NCBI GenBank assembly: GCA_900552585.1
Contig: USAB01000063.1
Coordinates: forward strand, 1-10,557
Reading direction: 5' to 3'
Origin: an uncultured Coriobacteriaceae bacterium
GTDB lineage: Bacteria; Actinomycetota; Coriobacteriia; Coriobacteriales; Eggerthellaceae
Length of the DNA stretch: 10,557 nucleotides
The notes under the pieces are model-generated. The model saw only the letters and a list, made by a program, of their open reading frames with translations. It was not told the origin of the DNA and made no database searches. Below, piece by piece: positions 1-6,247 of the stretch (position 1 is the stretch's first letter; every line of letters starts with the position of its first letter). A program made the position numbers and the translations under genes.

Positions 1-496
1 CCATGTACGGATCGGGATCAAACTCCTCGACCGTGTACACGCCCGGCTTGTTCCATGCGAACGCCCGGACGCCGGCAGCAGTTGCCGGCCCGATGCCCGG
101 CAGCGCAAGCAGCTTGTCATAGGCGCGCGGCAGCTTGCCGGCATAGTCTGCCGAGCACTGCTCTGCACAGCGTTTCAGCATCAAGGCGCGGCGGTTGTAA
201 CCCAGACCCTGCCAGCTTTCCAGCACGGCACCCGTTTCCGCGGCTGCAAGCGCATCGATGGTCGGGAACCGGTCCAAGAAACGCTCCCAGTAATTCAGAA
301 CGCGCTTCACCTGCGTCTGCTGCAACATGACCTCGGATACCAAGACGGCATAAGGGTCGTCGATATGGCGCCACGGCAGCGTACGGTACCGCGCGCGTCC
401 TTCAGCGGCCACCTTCTGCTTGAATGCCGCTATGCGGGCCTCATGGGATGCAGCGGAAGATGCCTGGGATGAAGACGCGTTAGGCAATGGACTCAT
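1..496 (-). CDS. mutY: A/G-specific adenine glycosylase, MutY-like (partial, C-terminal part missing)
   Basis: HhH-GPD base-excision repair glycosylase. MutY enzymes remove adenine mispaired with 8-oxoguanine or guanine. About 165 residues are visible before the window edge. After a Ser/Ala-rich leader comes LPWR, then DPYAVLVSEVMLQQTQV, the hallmark MutY segment holding the catalytic-site glutamate, then the WQGLGYNRRA segment, then the helix-hairpin-helix LPGIGPATAAG. The ATG at 494-496 lies inside the upstream Rrf2-type gene and overlaps its end by 17 bases, which suggests translational coupling. No clear Shine-Dalgarno precedes it, and GTG at 500-502 is an alternative start. The C-terminal Fe-S cluster and 8-oxoG recognition domain would lie outside the window. 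The last residues before the edge (VYTVEEFDPDPYM) do not show the expected DxNV or ETNV catalytic loop after the HhH, so the assignment is firm at family level but intactness is unproven. Confidence 0.85.
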   Translation of the reverse strand, partial: MSPLPNASSSQASSAASHEARIAAFKQKVAAEGRARYRTLPWRHIDDPYAVLVSEVMLQQTQVKRVLNYWERFLDRFPTIDALAAAETGAVLESWQGLGYNRRALMLKRCAEQCSADYAGKLPRAYDKLLALPGIGPATAAGVRAFAWNKPGVYTVEEFDPDPYM

Positions 497-1043
497 CCGC
501 ACTTGAAGAGGCGCCCGATGCCTTCTTATGCGGCATCGGCCTCATATGCGCCTTCTTGACAGGCTTTGACAGAATCTCGCCCAGCATGCGCCCGGCCGTC
601 TCGCCGTCGCGGCCCATGATGGCGCGGATCAGAGGATGATCGTTGCCCAGCACGAAAAGCTCGCTCAGCGTGATGGCGGAATAGAAGCTCTTCAGCAGAC
701 GCTCGGAGGAAAGCCAAACGCGCCGGTAGTCGCAACGGTCGCATTTGTCGCAAACGCCCGTATCCGCAGAGCACAGCGCCATGTTCACATCGCCCTGCAC
801 GGCCGTGATGACGTCGTACATGGTTGTAGTAGCGGGATCGACGGCCAGGCGGATGCCGCCCTTCGAACCGCGCGCCGTCTCCAAGAACCCGGCAAGGGCC
901 AAATCGTGCTGGATCCCGCGGGCGAATGCATACGGAATGCTCTCCTCTTCGGAAATTTCGGAGATAGACACGTACTCATCGCCATGGCGGTAGGCCGAAC
1001 GGAGGATTCGGCACGCATAATCGCAACGACGCGTGATATCCAT
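480..1043 (-). CDS. Rrf2-family transcriptional regulator with a four-cysteine cluster
   Basis: Predicted cytoplasmic DNA-binding regulator of 187 residues. The N-terminal winged helix-turn-helix covers about residues 1-83: MDITRRCDYACRILRSAY, then SISEIS, IPYAFARGIQHDLALAGFL as the recognition region, and the wing RGSKGGIRLA. These are typical of Rrf2 proteins such as IscR, NsrR and CymR. After it lie C91, C98, C101 and C104. The C91/C98/C104 spacing closely matches the Fe-S ligands of IscR (C92, C98, C104), and C101 is extra, so an Fe-S or metal sensor is likely but inferred. C7 and C11 are additional cysteines. The tail after residue 165 is Lys/Ser-rich and low in complexity. The start ATG shares one base with the stop of the upstream AAA+-like gene (TAATG), indicating coupling, and the end overlaps the MutY-like gene. 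Its targets are unknown; it could control its own operon or oxidative and iron stress genes. Confidence 0.88.
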   Translation of the reverse strand: MDITRRCDYACRILRSAYRHGDEYVSISEISEEESIPYAFARGIQHDLALAGFLETARGSKGGIRLAVDPATTTMYDVITAVQGDVNMALCSADTGVCDKCDRCDYRRVWLSSERLLKSFYSAITLSELFVLGNDHPLIRAIMGRDGETAGRMLGEILSKPVKKAHMRPMPHKKASGASSSADESIA

Positions 1044-2482
1044 TACCGGTCCATCCCCTCTCCGTCATAGGTATCCAGCTGGTCCAGATCCCGCGCGAAG
1101 TCCGCAACGAGCGCATCTTCGAGCAGCTGATACTCGCGGGATTCGAGCGGTTGGCACGCCGCCAGCTTCTCGTAGATGTTCTGCTCCGTCACGCGGACGT
1201 ATTCACGCTTCAGAATGCTTTCGCGATAGGCCTGCTCGATGGCATCGCGCGTGCACATGGCAATCTCAAATCGTGACATGTTCGCAGATGCCTGCACCAG
1301 TTTCACCACATCGAGTCGGGCCAGCGATTCATGTTCGCGCACGAGCGCGGTCCAAAGACGCGCGCGTTCGGCATACGTGGGCATCTTGATGTCGATGGGT
1401 GACAACGGGGAAAGCAGATCGATCATATAGTCTTCCAAGTGCCCCCGCGTCGACGCGGACGCCATGACGACCACATTGGGATTGTCCACCGCCGCGCGGA
1501 TGAGGGCAATGGCCTTCTGCGCACCGCGGGACAGATGCGGCTGCGTCGCGGCACCGTTCTCATCCGTATCGTCCAGAGGCAGACCCCACATGTCCACATC
1601 CTCGAGTATGACGATTCCGCGCTCGCCGCTTTCGGCGAACACGAAGCCGAACTTGTTGCGGATCTGCGGAGAGGCCATGATGCAGAGCACGGCGGCACCC
1701 TGAGAATTCGTATCCATGCGGATGCGGATGACCGGTTCATCCAACTCCCCTGCCGTGGCGAACATCATGCGCGCCGCATCTTCGCGCGAAGGCGCACGGA
1801 AAAGCAGCGTCTCGAACGACGGAAGGCCGTCGATGCCGTGCCGGCGGTTCAGCTTCTCGATGAAATCCGTGAACGCGCCGTCGCCGGAAAGGCCGTACCC
1901 GCGCTGGCGCATCTCCATGACCGCCGCCTCGAAGCCCACCAAGTCATCGTACGTCAGGCGATCGCGATCGGAGTCGTCCTCTTCGGAGGGAATCTCCGGC
2001 AGCAAAGCGGCATCGGCGTTGCCGACATCGAACCCCAGGCCCGCAAGCTTCTCCATAAGGCTCTCCTTGACAGAGCCCGAGACGGCGCTTCCGGGGGCAT
2101 CAAGCTGCGGAGCATCCAGCCCGAGCTGCTTGAGCTTGCGCACGGCAAGCTCTTGGAGACGGGACGAGTATTCGCGCACTTCCGCAGGCGAAAGATGACC
2201 CTGCAGCCTGCCGAACACGGCTTCCGCGATAGAGCGGTCGTCAACCTCGCAGGCAAGATTCCAGGCACGATGAAGGCCCTCGACAGCCGGATGGTCATCG
2301 GCGAGCTTTCCAATCTGGCTCTGAGCCGCCGTCTCATACGCCGTCAGATACAGCATCATGGCCTCGGTCTTACGGCCCGCCTGCGCCGAGTGATCGGCAA
2401 GGTTCAGATACGCACCGAAACCGATGCCGGTATCCCCTGCCGGTTCATGCATTTCATTCCATTCCGGATTGCTTTCAAGCAT
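1043..2482 (-). CDS. Uncharacterised AAA+-like protein with degenerate Walker A
   Basis: I do not recognise a named family for this 479-residue soluble protein. Residues 20-120 are helical and look like a TPR-type repeat region (ALNLAD-like and AMMLYLTAYETA helices). An acidic linker follows at 162-175. From residue 176 the layout resembles an FtsH-type AAA+ domain: LTYDDLVGFEAAVMEM like the DVxG box, LLFRAPSREDAARMMFATAGE where GPPGTGKT should be, GIVILEDVDMWG (289-300) like Walker B, NVVVMASAST (336-345) like sensor 1, PIDIKMPTYAERARLWTAL (362-380) as the strand before the lid, and a helical lid to about 425. The Walker A glycines and lysine are absent, so ATP hydrolysis by the usual route is unlikely. 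The start is well supported: AAGGAG at 2489-2494 sits six bases before the ATG. It is the first gene of a coupled trio with the Rrf2 regulator and MutY-like gene. The AAA+ reading rests on pattern alone. Confidence 0.8.
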   Translation of the reverse strand: MLESNPEWNEMHEPAGDTGIGFGAYLNLADHSAQAGRKTEAMMLYLTAYETAAQSQIGKLADDHPAVEGLHRAWNLACEVDDRSIAEAVFGRLQGHLSPAEVREYSSRLQELAVRKLKQLGLDAPQLDAPGSAVSGSVKESLMEKLAGLGFDVGNADAALLPEIPSEEDDSDRDRLTYDDLVGFEAAVMEMRQRGYGLSGDGAFTDFIEKLNRRHGIDGLPSFETLLFRAPSREDAARMMFATAGELDEPVIRIRMDTNSQGAAVLCIMASPQIRNKFGFVFAESGERGIVILEDVDMWGLPLDDTDENGAATQPHLSRGAQKAIALIRAAVDNPNVVVMASASTRGHLEDYMIDLLSPLSPIDIKMPTYAERARLWTALVREHESLARLDVVKLVQASANMSRFEIAMCTRDAIEQAYRESILKREYVRVTEQNIYEKLAACQPLESREYQLLEDALVADFARDLDQLDTYDGEGMDR

Positions 2483-2501
2483 CCGCTACTCCTTGCGTTA
2501 G

Positions 2502-2518
2502 AGCCCGTGATGCGGGCT
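2502..2518 (-). other. Small hairpin in the leader of the AAA+-like gene
   Basis: AGCCCG and CGGGCT form a 6-bp GC-rich stem around a 5-base loop. The stem ends eight bases before the AAGGAG ribosome binding site. There is no T tract on the minus side, so it is not a minus-strand terminator. It may merely stabilise the leader. Confidence 0.35.
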
Positions 2519-2534
2519 GGTTGTTTTCACGCTG

Positions 2535-2563
2535 ATTGTACCCGCCTCACTAGCATTTGCACG
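2535..2563 (-). promoter_or_regulatory. Possible promoter for the AAA+-like / Rrf2 / mutY operon
   Basis: TACAAT on the minus strand (2535-2540) is a five-of-six match to the -10 consensus and lies about 50 bases before the start codon. The -35 region at about 2558-2563 is poor, so the call rests mainly on the -10 box and its placement. An AT-rich stretch further upstream (2581-2625) could hold another promoter. Confidence 0.3.
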
Positions 2564-2621
2564 CCAGTTCAGGGAATCGACGCAAATAAGTATTACGAAG
2601 TTTATTGAGTTGCAATCATTG

Positions 2622-2644
2622 AAAAACAGGCGCAACATTCCGCC
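2622..2644 (-). terminator. Weak candidate terminator after the HAD phosphatase gene
   Basis: On the minus strand a short GGCG/CGCC stem (2641-2644 with 2629-2632, eight-base loop) is followed after TG by five T residues (2622-2626). The stem has only four pairs and lies about 100 bases past the stop codon, so this is a weak call. No better intrinsic terminator is visible before the next gene. Confidence 0.25.
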
Positions 2645-2714
2645 ATGCAGGCGCGTCAAACGGCCGATGCATACGCCGACCGCAATGCGGATACGCGACG
2701 CATACGGGCGCAGC

Positions 2715-2726
2715 ATGAGCGCTCAT
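2715..2726. repeat. Perfect 12-base palindrome ATGAGCGCTCAT
   Basis: The palindrome lies 17 bases beyond the stop codon of the HAD phosphatase gene. Its GAGCGC half can also pair with GCGCTC at 2733-2738, giving an alternative 6-bp hairpin. No T tract follows. It could be an operator-like site or part of 3' end structure; function unknown. Confidence 0.4.
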
Positions 2727-2742
2727 CGTAAAGAGCGCACGG

Positions 2743-3465
2743 CTATTCGCCGATGATCGGCCAGCCTTCTTCCTTCGCGGTACGGCGAAGAAGAGAATCC
2801 GGGCCGACGGCATAAGGATGACGGGCCGCATACAGCAAGGGCCGATCCGTGTAATGGTCGCTGTACGCGTAGTCAATCTCCCAATTGCCCACGCCGTAGC
2901 GCTCGTTCGCGAATCGGCGAATGGAGGCGACCTTCTCCGGGCCCTCTACCGGAAGACCCTCGACCCGGTCCGTATAGCATCCGCGGGAATCGACGCCCAT
3001 ACGCGTGGAAATCTGGAAATCGAACGGATAGAAGTGCATGACGCGGTCGATGATGGGCTCGAACGTCGCGGAAACAACCATGACCACGCAGCCTTCCCGT
3101 TTGCGGGCCACAATGGCCTGCTCCAGTTCGGGACGGAACAGATGGGCGACCTTCTCGTCGTAGAAATCGTGCATGATCTTGTCGGCCTGCGCCTTCGGCA
3201 TGCCCTTGAACGCATTGAACACCAAACCGCGCACCCAGCTCTGGTTCAGCATGGGCATATGCATCTTGTACGCCAAGCCCCAGAAACCGGCCGCAATGCC
3301 GTCGATAAGCTTCAAATCATGGTGCTTCAGCAGATAGAGCGTAAGCAACAGGGGCGATTTCCCCGTAATGCAGGTCCCATCGAAATCGAAAACGGCAAGC
3401 CTTACCTTCGGGCGCGCGTTCGGGTTGGGAATACCCTGAGACGATATCCTAACGTTCTCGCTCAA
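2743..3465 (-). CDS. HAD-IB family phosphatase (SerB-like), TTG start
   Basis: Predicted cytoplasmic phosphohydrolase of 240 residues in the haloacid dehalogenase superfamily, subfamily IB (phosphoserine phosphatase-like). All four HAD motifs are present, numbered from the TTG start: nucleophile motif VFDFDGT with D27 and D29, motif II VVSAT with S132, motif III lysine K178, and motif IV YSDHYTDRP with D203 and D207. The helical cap at about 35-110 is typical of IB enzymes. The substrate cannot be told: phosphoserine, lipid phosphates and others occur in this group. The longest open frame starts at ATG 3511-3513, but its first 12 codons run through the tRNA terminator. TTG at 3463-3465 with AGGGG at 3471-3475, five bases upstream, is much better. 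There is no room for a separate promoter between terminator and ribosome binding site, so read-through from the tRNA-Asp promoter is a likely source of mRNA. Confidence 0.85.
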   Translation of the reverse strand: MSENVRISSQGIPNPNARPKVRLAVFDFDGTCITGKSPLLLTLYLLKHHDLKLIDGIAAGFWGLAYKMHMPMLNQSWVRGLVFNAFKGMPKAQADKIMHDFYDEKVAHLFRPELEQAIVARKREGCVVMVVSATFEPIIDRVMHFYPFDFQISTRMGVDSRGCYTDRVEGLPVEGPEKVASIRRFANERYGVGNWEIDYAYSDHYTDRPLLYAARHPYAVGPDSLLRRTAKEEGWPIIGE

Positions 3466-3477
3466 CTGAACCCCTAT

Positions 3478-3507
3478 AAAAAAGCGAGAAGCAAAATGCT
3501 TCTCGCT
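3478..3507 (-). terminator. Intrinsic terminator of tRNA-Asp
   Basis: A perfect 10-bp stem (GCGAGAAGCA with TGCTTCTCGC, 3484-3493 and 3497-3506), extendable by one A-T pair, encloses a three-base loop. On the minus strand it is followed by six T residues (3478-3483). It starts 15 bases after the tRNA CCA end. The U tract ends three bases before the AGGGG ribosome binding site of the HAD phosphatase gene. Confidence 0.9.
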
Positions 3508-3521
3508 ATCCATTCAAAAAC

Positions 3522-3598
<77 letters not shown>

Positions 3599-3615
3599 GC
3601 GTTTCAGCAAGGAGT

Positions 3616-3644
3616 ACAATATCGGAAGTTCGGGGTCTGCGCAA
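3616..3644 (-). promoter_or_regulatory. Sigma70-type promoter for tRNA-Asp
   Basis: On the minus strand, TTGCGC (3639-3644) and TATTGT (3616-3621) are separated by 17 bases, each matching four of six consensus positions. The -10 box ends 17 bases before the mature tRNA, a normal distance for a short 5' leader. An A/T-rich stretch with repeated GAAAT units (about 3651-3672) lies just upstream of the -35 and could act as an UP element. Confidence 0.6.
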
Positions 3645-3710
3645 GCCCTGATTTCGATTTCATTTCAAATTGCTCATTCTCAGAGCTCTCACCTGGTGTT
3701 TTCTATTTAT

Positions 3711-3725
3711 GTACAAATTGTGTAC
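3711..3725. repeat. Inverted repeat GTACA-n5-TGTAC upstream of the tRNA promoter
   Basis: A 5+5 inverted repeat with a five-base spacer lies between the upstream operon's terminator and the tRNA-Asp promoter, about 67 bases from the -35 box. Two other short palindromes, AGAGCTCT (3682-3689) and CACCTGGTG (3690-3698), lie nearby. They may be chance or regulator sites. Confidence 0.3.
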
Positions 3726-3738
3726 GGGTATTTGACGC

Positions 3739-3771
3739 AAAAAGAAGGGTCCCTGCTTGCTGCAGGGACCC
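3739..3771 (-). terminator. Intrinsic terminator of the mre-rodA-DUF697 operon
   Basis: A perfect 10-bp GC-rich stem (GGGTCCCTGC with GCAGGGACCC, 3747-3756 and 3762-3771) encloses a five-base loop. On the minus strand TTCTTTTT follows. It lies 33 bases after the stop codon of the DUF697-like gene and insulates the tRNA-Asp promoter from the cell-wall operon. Confidence 0.9.
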
Positions 3772-3804
3772 GAAATTGCAACTCAAGAAAGCAGTCGGGT
3801 TACG

Positions 3805-4977
3805 CTAATTCGTCTTCACGGCATTGCTGCCGACTGCGGAGACCACGGACTTCCCAAAATTCGCAACATCCTGCGGCGTGATGCCCGTAGCCTCGGCCGC
3901 CGCTTTCAGCACAGACCCGGCGAACGGCGCCACCTTGCGTGCAGCATCCTGCAGGGCATCTTCGGCCTTGCCGCACAGCGATTGCGCGGCGTTCTGGAGA
4001 TTCTCCTGCACGGAGGCATCGGGAGAGACGCCAAGCGAAGGAGCAATGGACTGCGTCGCATCGGCAGCTTTGCCGGCAAGCTGCGCCATATCGCCATCGG
4101 CTTCGAAGTACTCGATAAGCGCACGACCCATTGCCGCCGTGCCGCCGTAGCCGATGCCCGCTTTGATGGCCCAGCCAATGCCGGGGAATAAACCGGCAAG
4201 CTGGCGCGCCAGGGCACGGCAGCCGAATGCGCCGCCGACAACCGCCAGCATCTCCCTTGCGCGCGCCAGCGACAGGGGCTGGTTGTAGGCCGCGGCAATC
4301 TGCAATAGCATCTTCAGCTGATTCAGAGTCATGATGGGCATATCGGCGCCAGGAAGGATGACCACCAAGCCGATGCCGGCATTCTGAACGGACGTGGCGC
4401 GGACGGACTCCAGCGAAAGGGGCCGCCTCACGAACGGGAAGGCGTTCGCAAAAGCCAAGCGCGTGTCCTCGAACACTTCGACGATCCAGGACCCCATCTC
4501 GTCGCGCATTCGCTCGGCATCGCCGGCGGAAAGCGCAATGGGCTCCGTGAGCTTCGCCGTCGTATCCGCATCGGAATCCTCCTCGTCGCGGACCGGCGAG
4601 ACGATGTCTTCCTCCAACAGCGGATACTTCGATTCCTTCGCCAGGTACTTCACCGTGGAAGGCAACGATGTCACGACAAGCGACGGCGTATTGAGCGAGC
4701 GTAGATCCGCCGCCAGCATGCCTGTATCCTCGCTCATACCCGCAACAAGGACCGCTATATCCGCCAGAGCGTCCGGCATACGGCCGTCCGTGGGATAGTC
4801 CTCCACCAAGACGGTTGCATTCGCCGCCGTCGTCTTGAAAGCGGCGGCGACCATATTCACAAGGTCGTCGGGCGCAGTCGGGTCTAGATACAGGTGGACG
4901 CGGATGCTCTTGCTGCGCGCTTCCTCCGTATCCGAAACCGCATCCATCACTGCTTTCACATCGACGGGTGATTTCAT
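3805..4977 (-). CDS. DUF697-like protein following rodA
   Basis: Predicted 390-residue protein with no signal peptide. The N-terminal half (about 24-112) alternates strands and helices, with IRVHLYLDP, TVLVEDY, DIAVLVAGM and SLVVTSLPS. This resembles a G-domain-like alpha/beta fold, but no P-loop or NKxD is visible. An acidic linker (131-140) follows. Residues about 160-295 resemble DUF697, a domain found with or fused to GTPases: a hydrophobic strand GIGLVVILPG, then LNQLKMLLQIAAAYNQPLS, the GGAFGCRALARQLAGLFPG helix-turn, and a GYGGTAAMGRALIEYFE segment. The tail is Ala-rich and helical. The start has GGAAAGAAGG about six bases upstream. It lies 67 bases after rodA with no terminator between, so it probably shares the elongasome mRNA. 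The DUF697 assignment is from memory of the pattern, and its role in cell shape is only suggested by position. Confidence 0.75.
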   Translation of the reverse strand: MKSPVDVKAVMDAVSDTEEARSKSIRVHLYLDPTAPDDLVNMVAAAFKTTAANATVLVEDYPTDGRMPDALADIAVLVAGMSEDTGMLAADLRSLNTPSLVVTSLPSTVKYLAKESKYPLLEEDIVSPVRDEEDSDADTTAKLTEPIALSAGDAERMRDEMGSWIVEVFEDTRLAFANAFPFVRRPLSLESVRATSVQNAGIGLVVILPGADMPIMTLNQLKMLLQIAAAYNQPLSLARAREMLAVVGGAFGCRALARQLAGLFPGIGWAIKAGIGYGGTAAMGRALIEYFEADGDMAQLAGKAADATQSIAPSLGVSPDASVQENLQNAAQSLCGKAEDALQDAARKVAPFAGSVLKAAAEATGITPQDVANFGKSVVSAVGSNAVKTN

Positions 4978-5043
4978 AGCGTACCTTCTTTCCCCGGAAT
5001 GCGCCCGACGCAGGCGGCGCCGCAGTGCACTCCCCTGTTTTCA

Positions 5044-6231
5044 CTATCGACCATTATGCGCCCAAACAGAGCCCACAAGGCCCAGCAGAACGAAGTTGAC
5101 AATCATGAACGACGAACCGTAGCTCACGAACGGAAGAGGAATACCCGTGATGGGCATCAGACCGCAATCCATACCGATGTTCTCCAGAATCTGGAAGCAC
5201 CACATGCCTACAACGCACATTACCATGATCATACCGAACAGATCGCCGCTGCCGCGTGCGATGCGCATGCTGTTCAGCAAAAGCGAAAGGTACAGCGCCA
5301 GCAGAATCAGGGCACCCACGAAACCGAACTGCTCCGCAAGCACGCAGAACACGAAGTCCGTGGCGGATTCGGGCAGATAGCCAAGCGTCGACTGCGTCGC
5401 GTTCATGAAGCCCTTGCCGAACAGGCCGCCGGAGCCGATGGCGATCTTCGCCTGCTGCAGGTTGTATCCGTCGCCCGTGGGGTCGTACGAGGAATCCAGG
5501 AAGACCAGCAAGCGAGCCCGCTGGTAGTCCTTCAGGCCCACATCGCTGCCGGCGAGGGAATCCAGCAGCGGGTCCGTTACGAATATGAGAACGACCAGCC
5601 CGAACAAGATGCCCACGGTGCCGATGAGATAGCGCGGTGCCGCGCCGCCCACCAGCAGCGCGATGAACGCGATGAACAAGTACACCATGCCGGTGCCCAG
5701 GTCGGGCTGCGTCAAGATGCAGATGAACGGCACGCACATGATGGCAAGCGCCTTCAGGTAATCATGTAGGTTGTTCAGCCGGCCGCGATAGCGGGCCACC
5801 ACGCTCGCATCCATGAGGATGACCGTGATCTTCGCGAATTCGCCGGGCTGGAAGCTAATCGGGCCGATCCTCACCCATGACAGTGCGCCGTTCGATTCGA
5901 CGCCTATGAGCGGAATATGCGGCATCAAAATGAGCACGATGTTGATAATCATGAACACCGTGACATAGCCGGAAAGCTGGTGATAGTCGAACCGCCACAA
6001 CAGCACCATCAGCACGGCGCCGATGACAGCGCCGCCGACCTGGCGCGAGAAATTGTAATCCGCGTCGTTGTACGTAGCCGTGAAGGAGATCAGCAAGCCA
6101 TAGGCAATCACAAGGATGATCGTCAACACGAACGGAACATTGATACCGCGATTATGACGTGAACGCGACACCGTCTGCGGCTTCTTTCCGCGCGGCATGC
6201 GAAGCGAATCGATCTGTGCCATCTGGGGCAT
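5044..6231 (-). CDS. rodA: Rod-shape peptidoglycan glycosyltransferase RodA
   Basis: SEDS-family integral membrane glycosyltransferase of 395 residues, a normal length for RodA. It polymerises lipid II into glycan strands for side-wall growth and works as a pair with PBP2, encoded directly upstream. A basic cytoplasmic leader (about 1-30) precedes roughly ten membrane segments. Family blocks are all present: GALSWVRIGPISFQPGEFAK (115-134), TQPDLGTG (174-181), the YQRARLLVFLDS...GYNLQQAKIAIGSGG loop (236-270), LGYLPESATDFVF (283-295) with D292 at the essential aspartate, and the C-terminal NIGMDCGLMPITGIPLPFVS signature (351-370) followed by YGSS. The start is strong: AAGGAGG sits eight bases before the ATG, and the PBP2 stop is 16 bases upstream. 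RodA rather than FtsW is favoured by the ITGIPLPFVSYGSS wording and the mre/PBP2 context. Confidence 0.96.
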   Translation of the reverse strand: MPQMAQIDSLRMPRGKKPQTVSRSRHNRGINVPFVLTIILVIAYGLLISFTATYNDADYNFSRQVGGAVIGAVLMVLLWRFDYHQLSGYVTVFMIINIVLILMPHIPLIGVESNGALSWVRIGPISFQPGEFAKITVILMDASVVARYRGRLNNLHDYLKALAIMCVPFICILTQPDLGTGMVYLFIAFIALLVGGAAPRYLIGTVGILFGLVVLIFVTDPLLDSLAGSDVGLKDYQRARLLVFLDSSYDPTGDGYNLQQAKIAIGSGGLFGKGFMNATQSTLGYLPESATDFVFCVLAEQFGFVGALILLALYLSLLLNSMRIARGSGDLFGMIMVMCVVGMWCFQILENIGMDCGLMPITGIPLPFVSYGSSFMIVNFVLLGLVGSVWAHNGR

Positions 6232-6247
6232 GCGTGCGTCCTCCTTC

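Larger units (their letters stand above)
2483..2742. other. Intergenic region between the HAD phosphatase and the AAA+-like operon
   Basis: These 260 bases contain no gene I can support. The AAA+-side leader (hairpin, possible promoter) occupies the low-coordinate end. An AT-rich patch lies at about 2581-2625. A 7-base direct repeat CAGGCGC occurs at 2627-2633 and 2648-2654, and a perfect 12-base palindrome lies at 2715-2726. A 72-codon open frame runs across the region, but it has no ribosome binding site and no recognisable protein character. Confidence 0.6.

Noticed and set aside
1439..2608. Long plus-strand open frame of 389 codons opposite the AAA+-like gene
   Set aside because: It mirrors the coding gene in a GC-rich genome, has no recognisable protein features and extends into the promoter region. 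The minus-strand gene has the ribosome binding site and operon context.
2498..2716. A 72-codon minus-strand open frame filling the intergenic region
   Set aside because: It has no Shine-Dalgarno, mixed and unconvincing composition, and overlaps the palindrome and probable promoter. Treated as chance.
3511..3513. ATG as the start of the HAD phosphatase
   Set aside because: The first 12 codons would be the tRNA terminator hairpin and U tract, and there is no Shine-Dalgarno in front of it.
4978..5043. GC-rich palindrome (GCGGCGCCGC) between rodA and the DUF697-like gene as a terminator
   Set aside because: No T tract follows on the minus strand; it does not look like a stop signal.
3800..5044. 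A 414-codon minus-strand frame overlapping the DUF697-like gene
   Set aside because: It is rich in Gly, Arg and Cys with no domain character and lies out of frame with the DUF697-like protein, which has the better start and fold.
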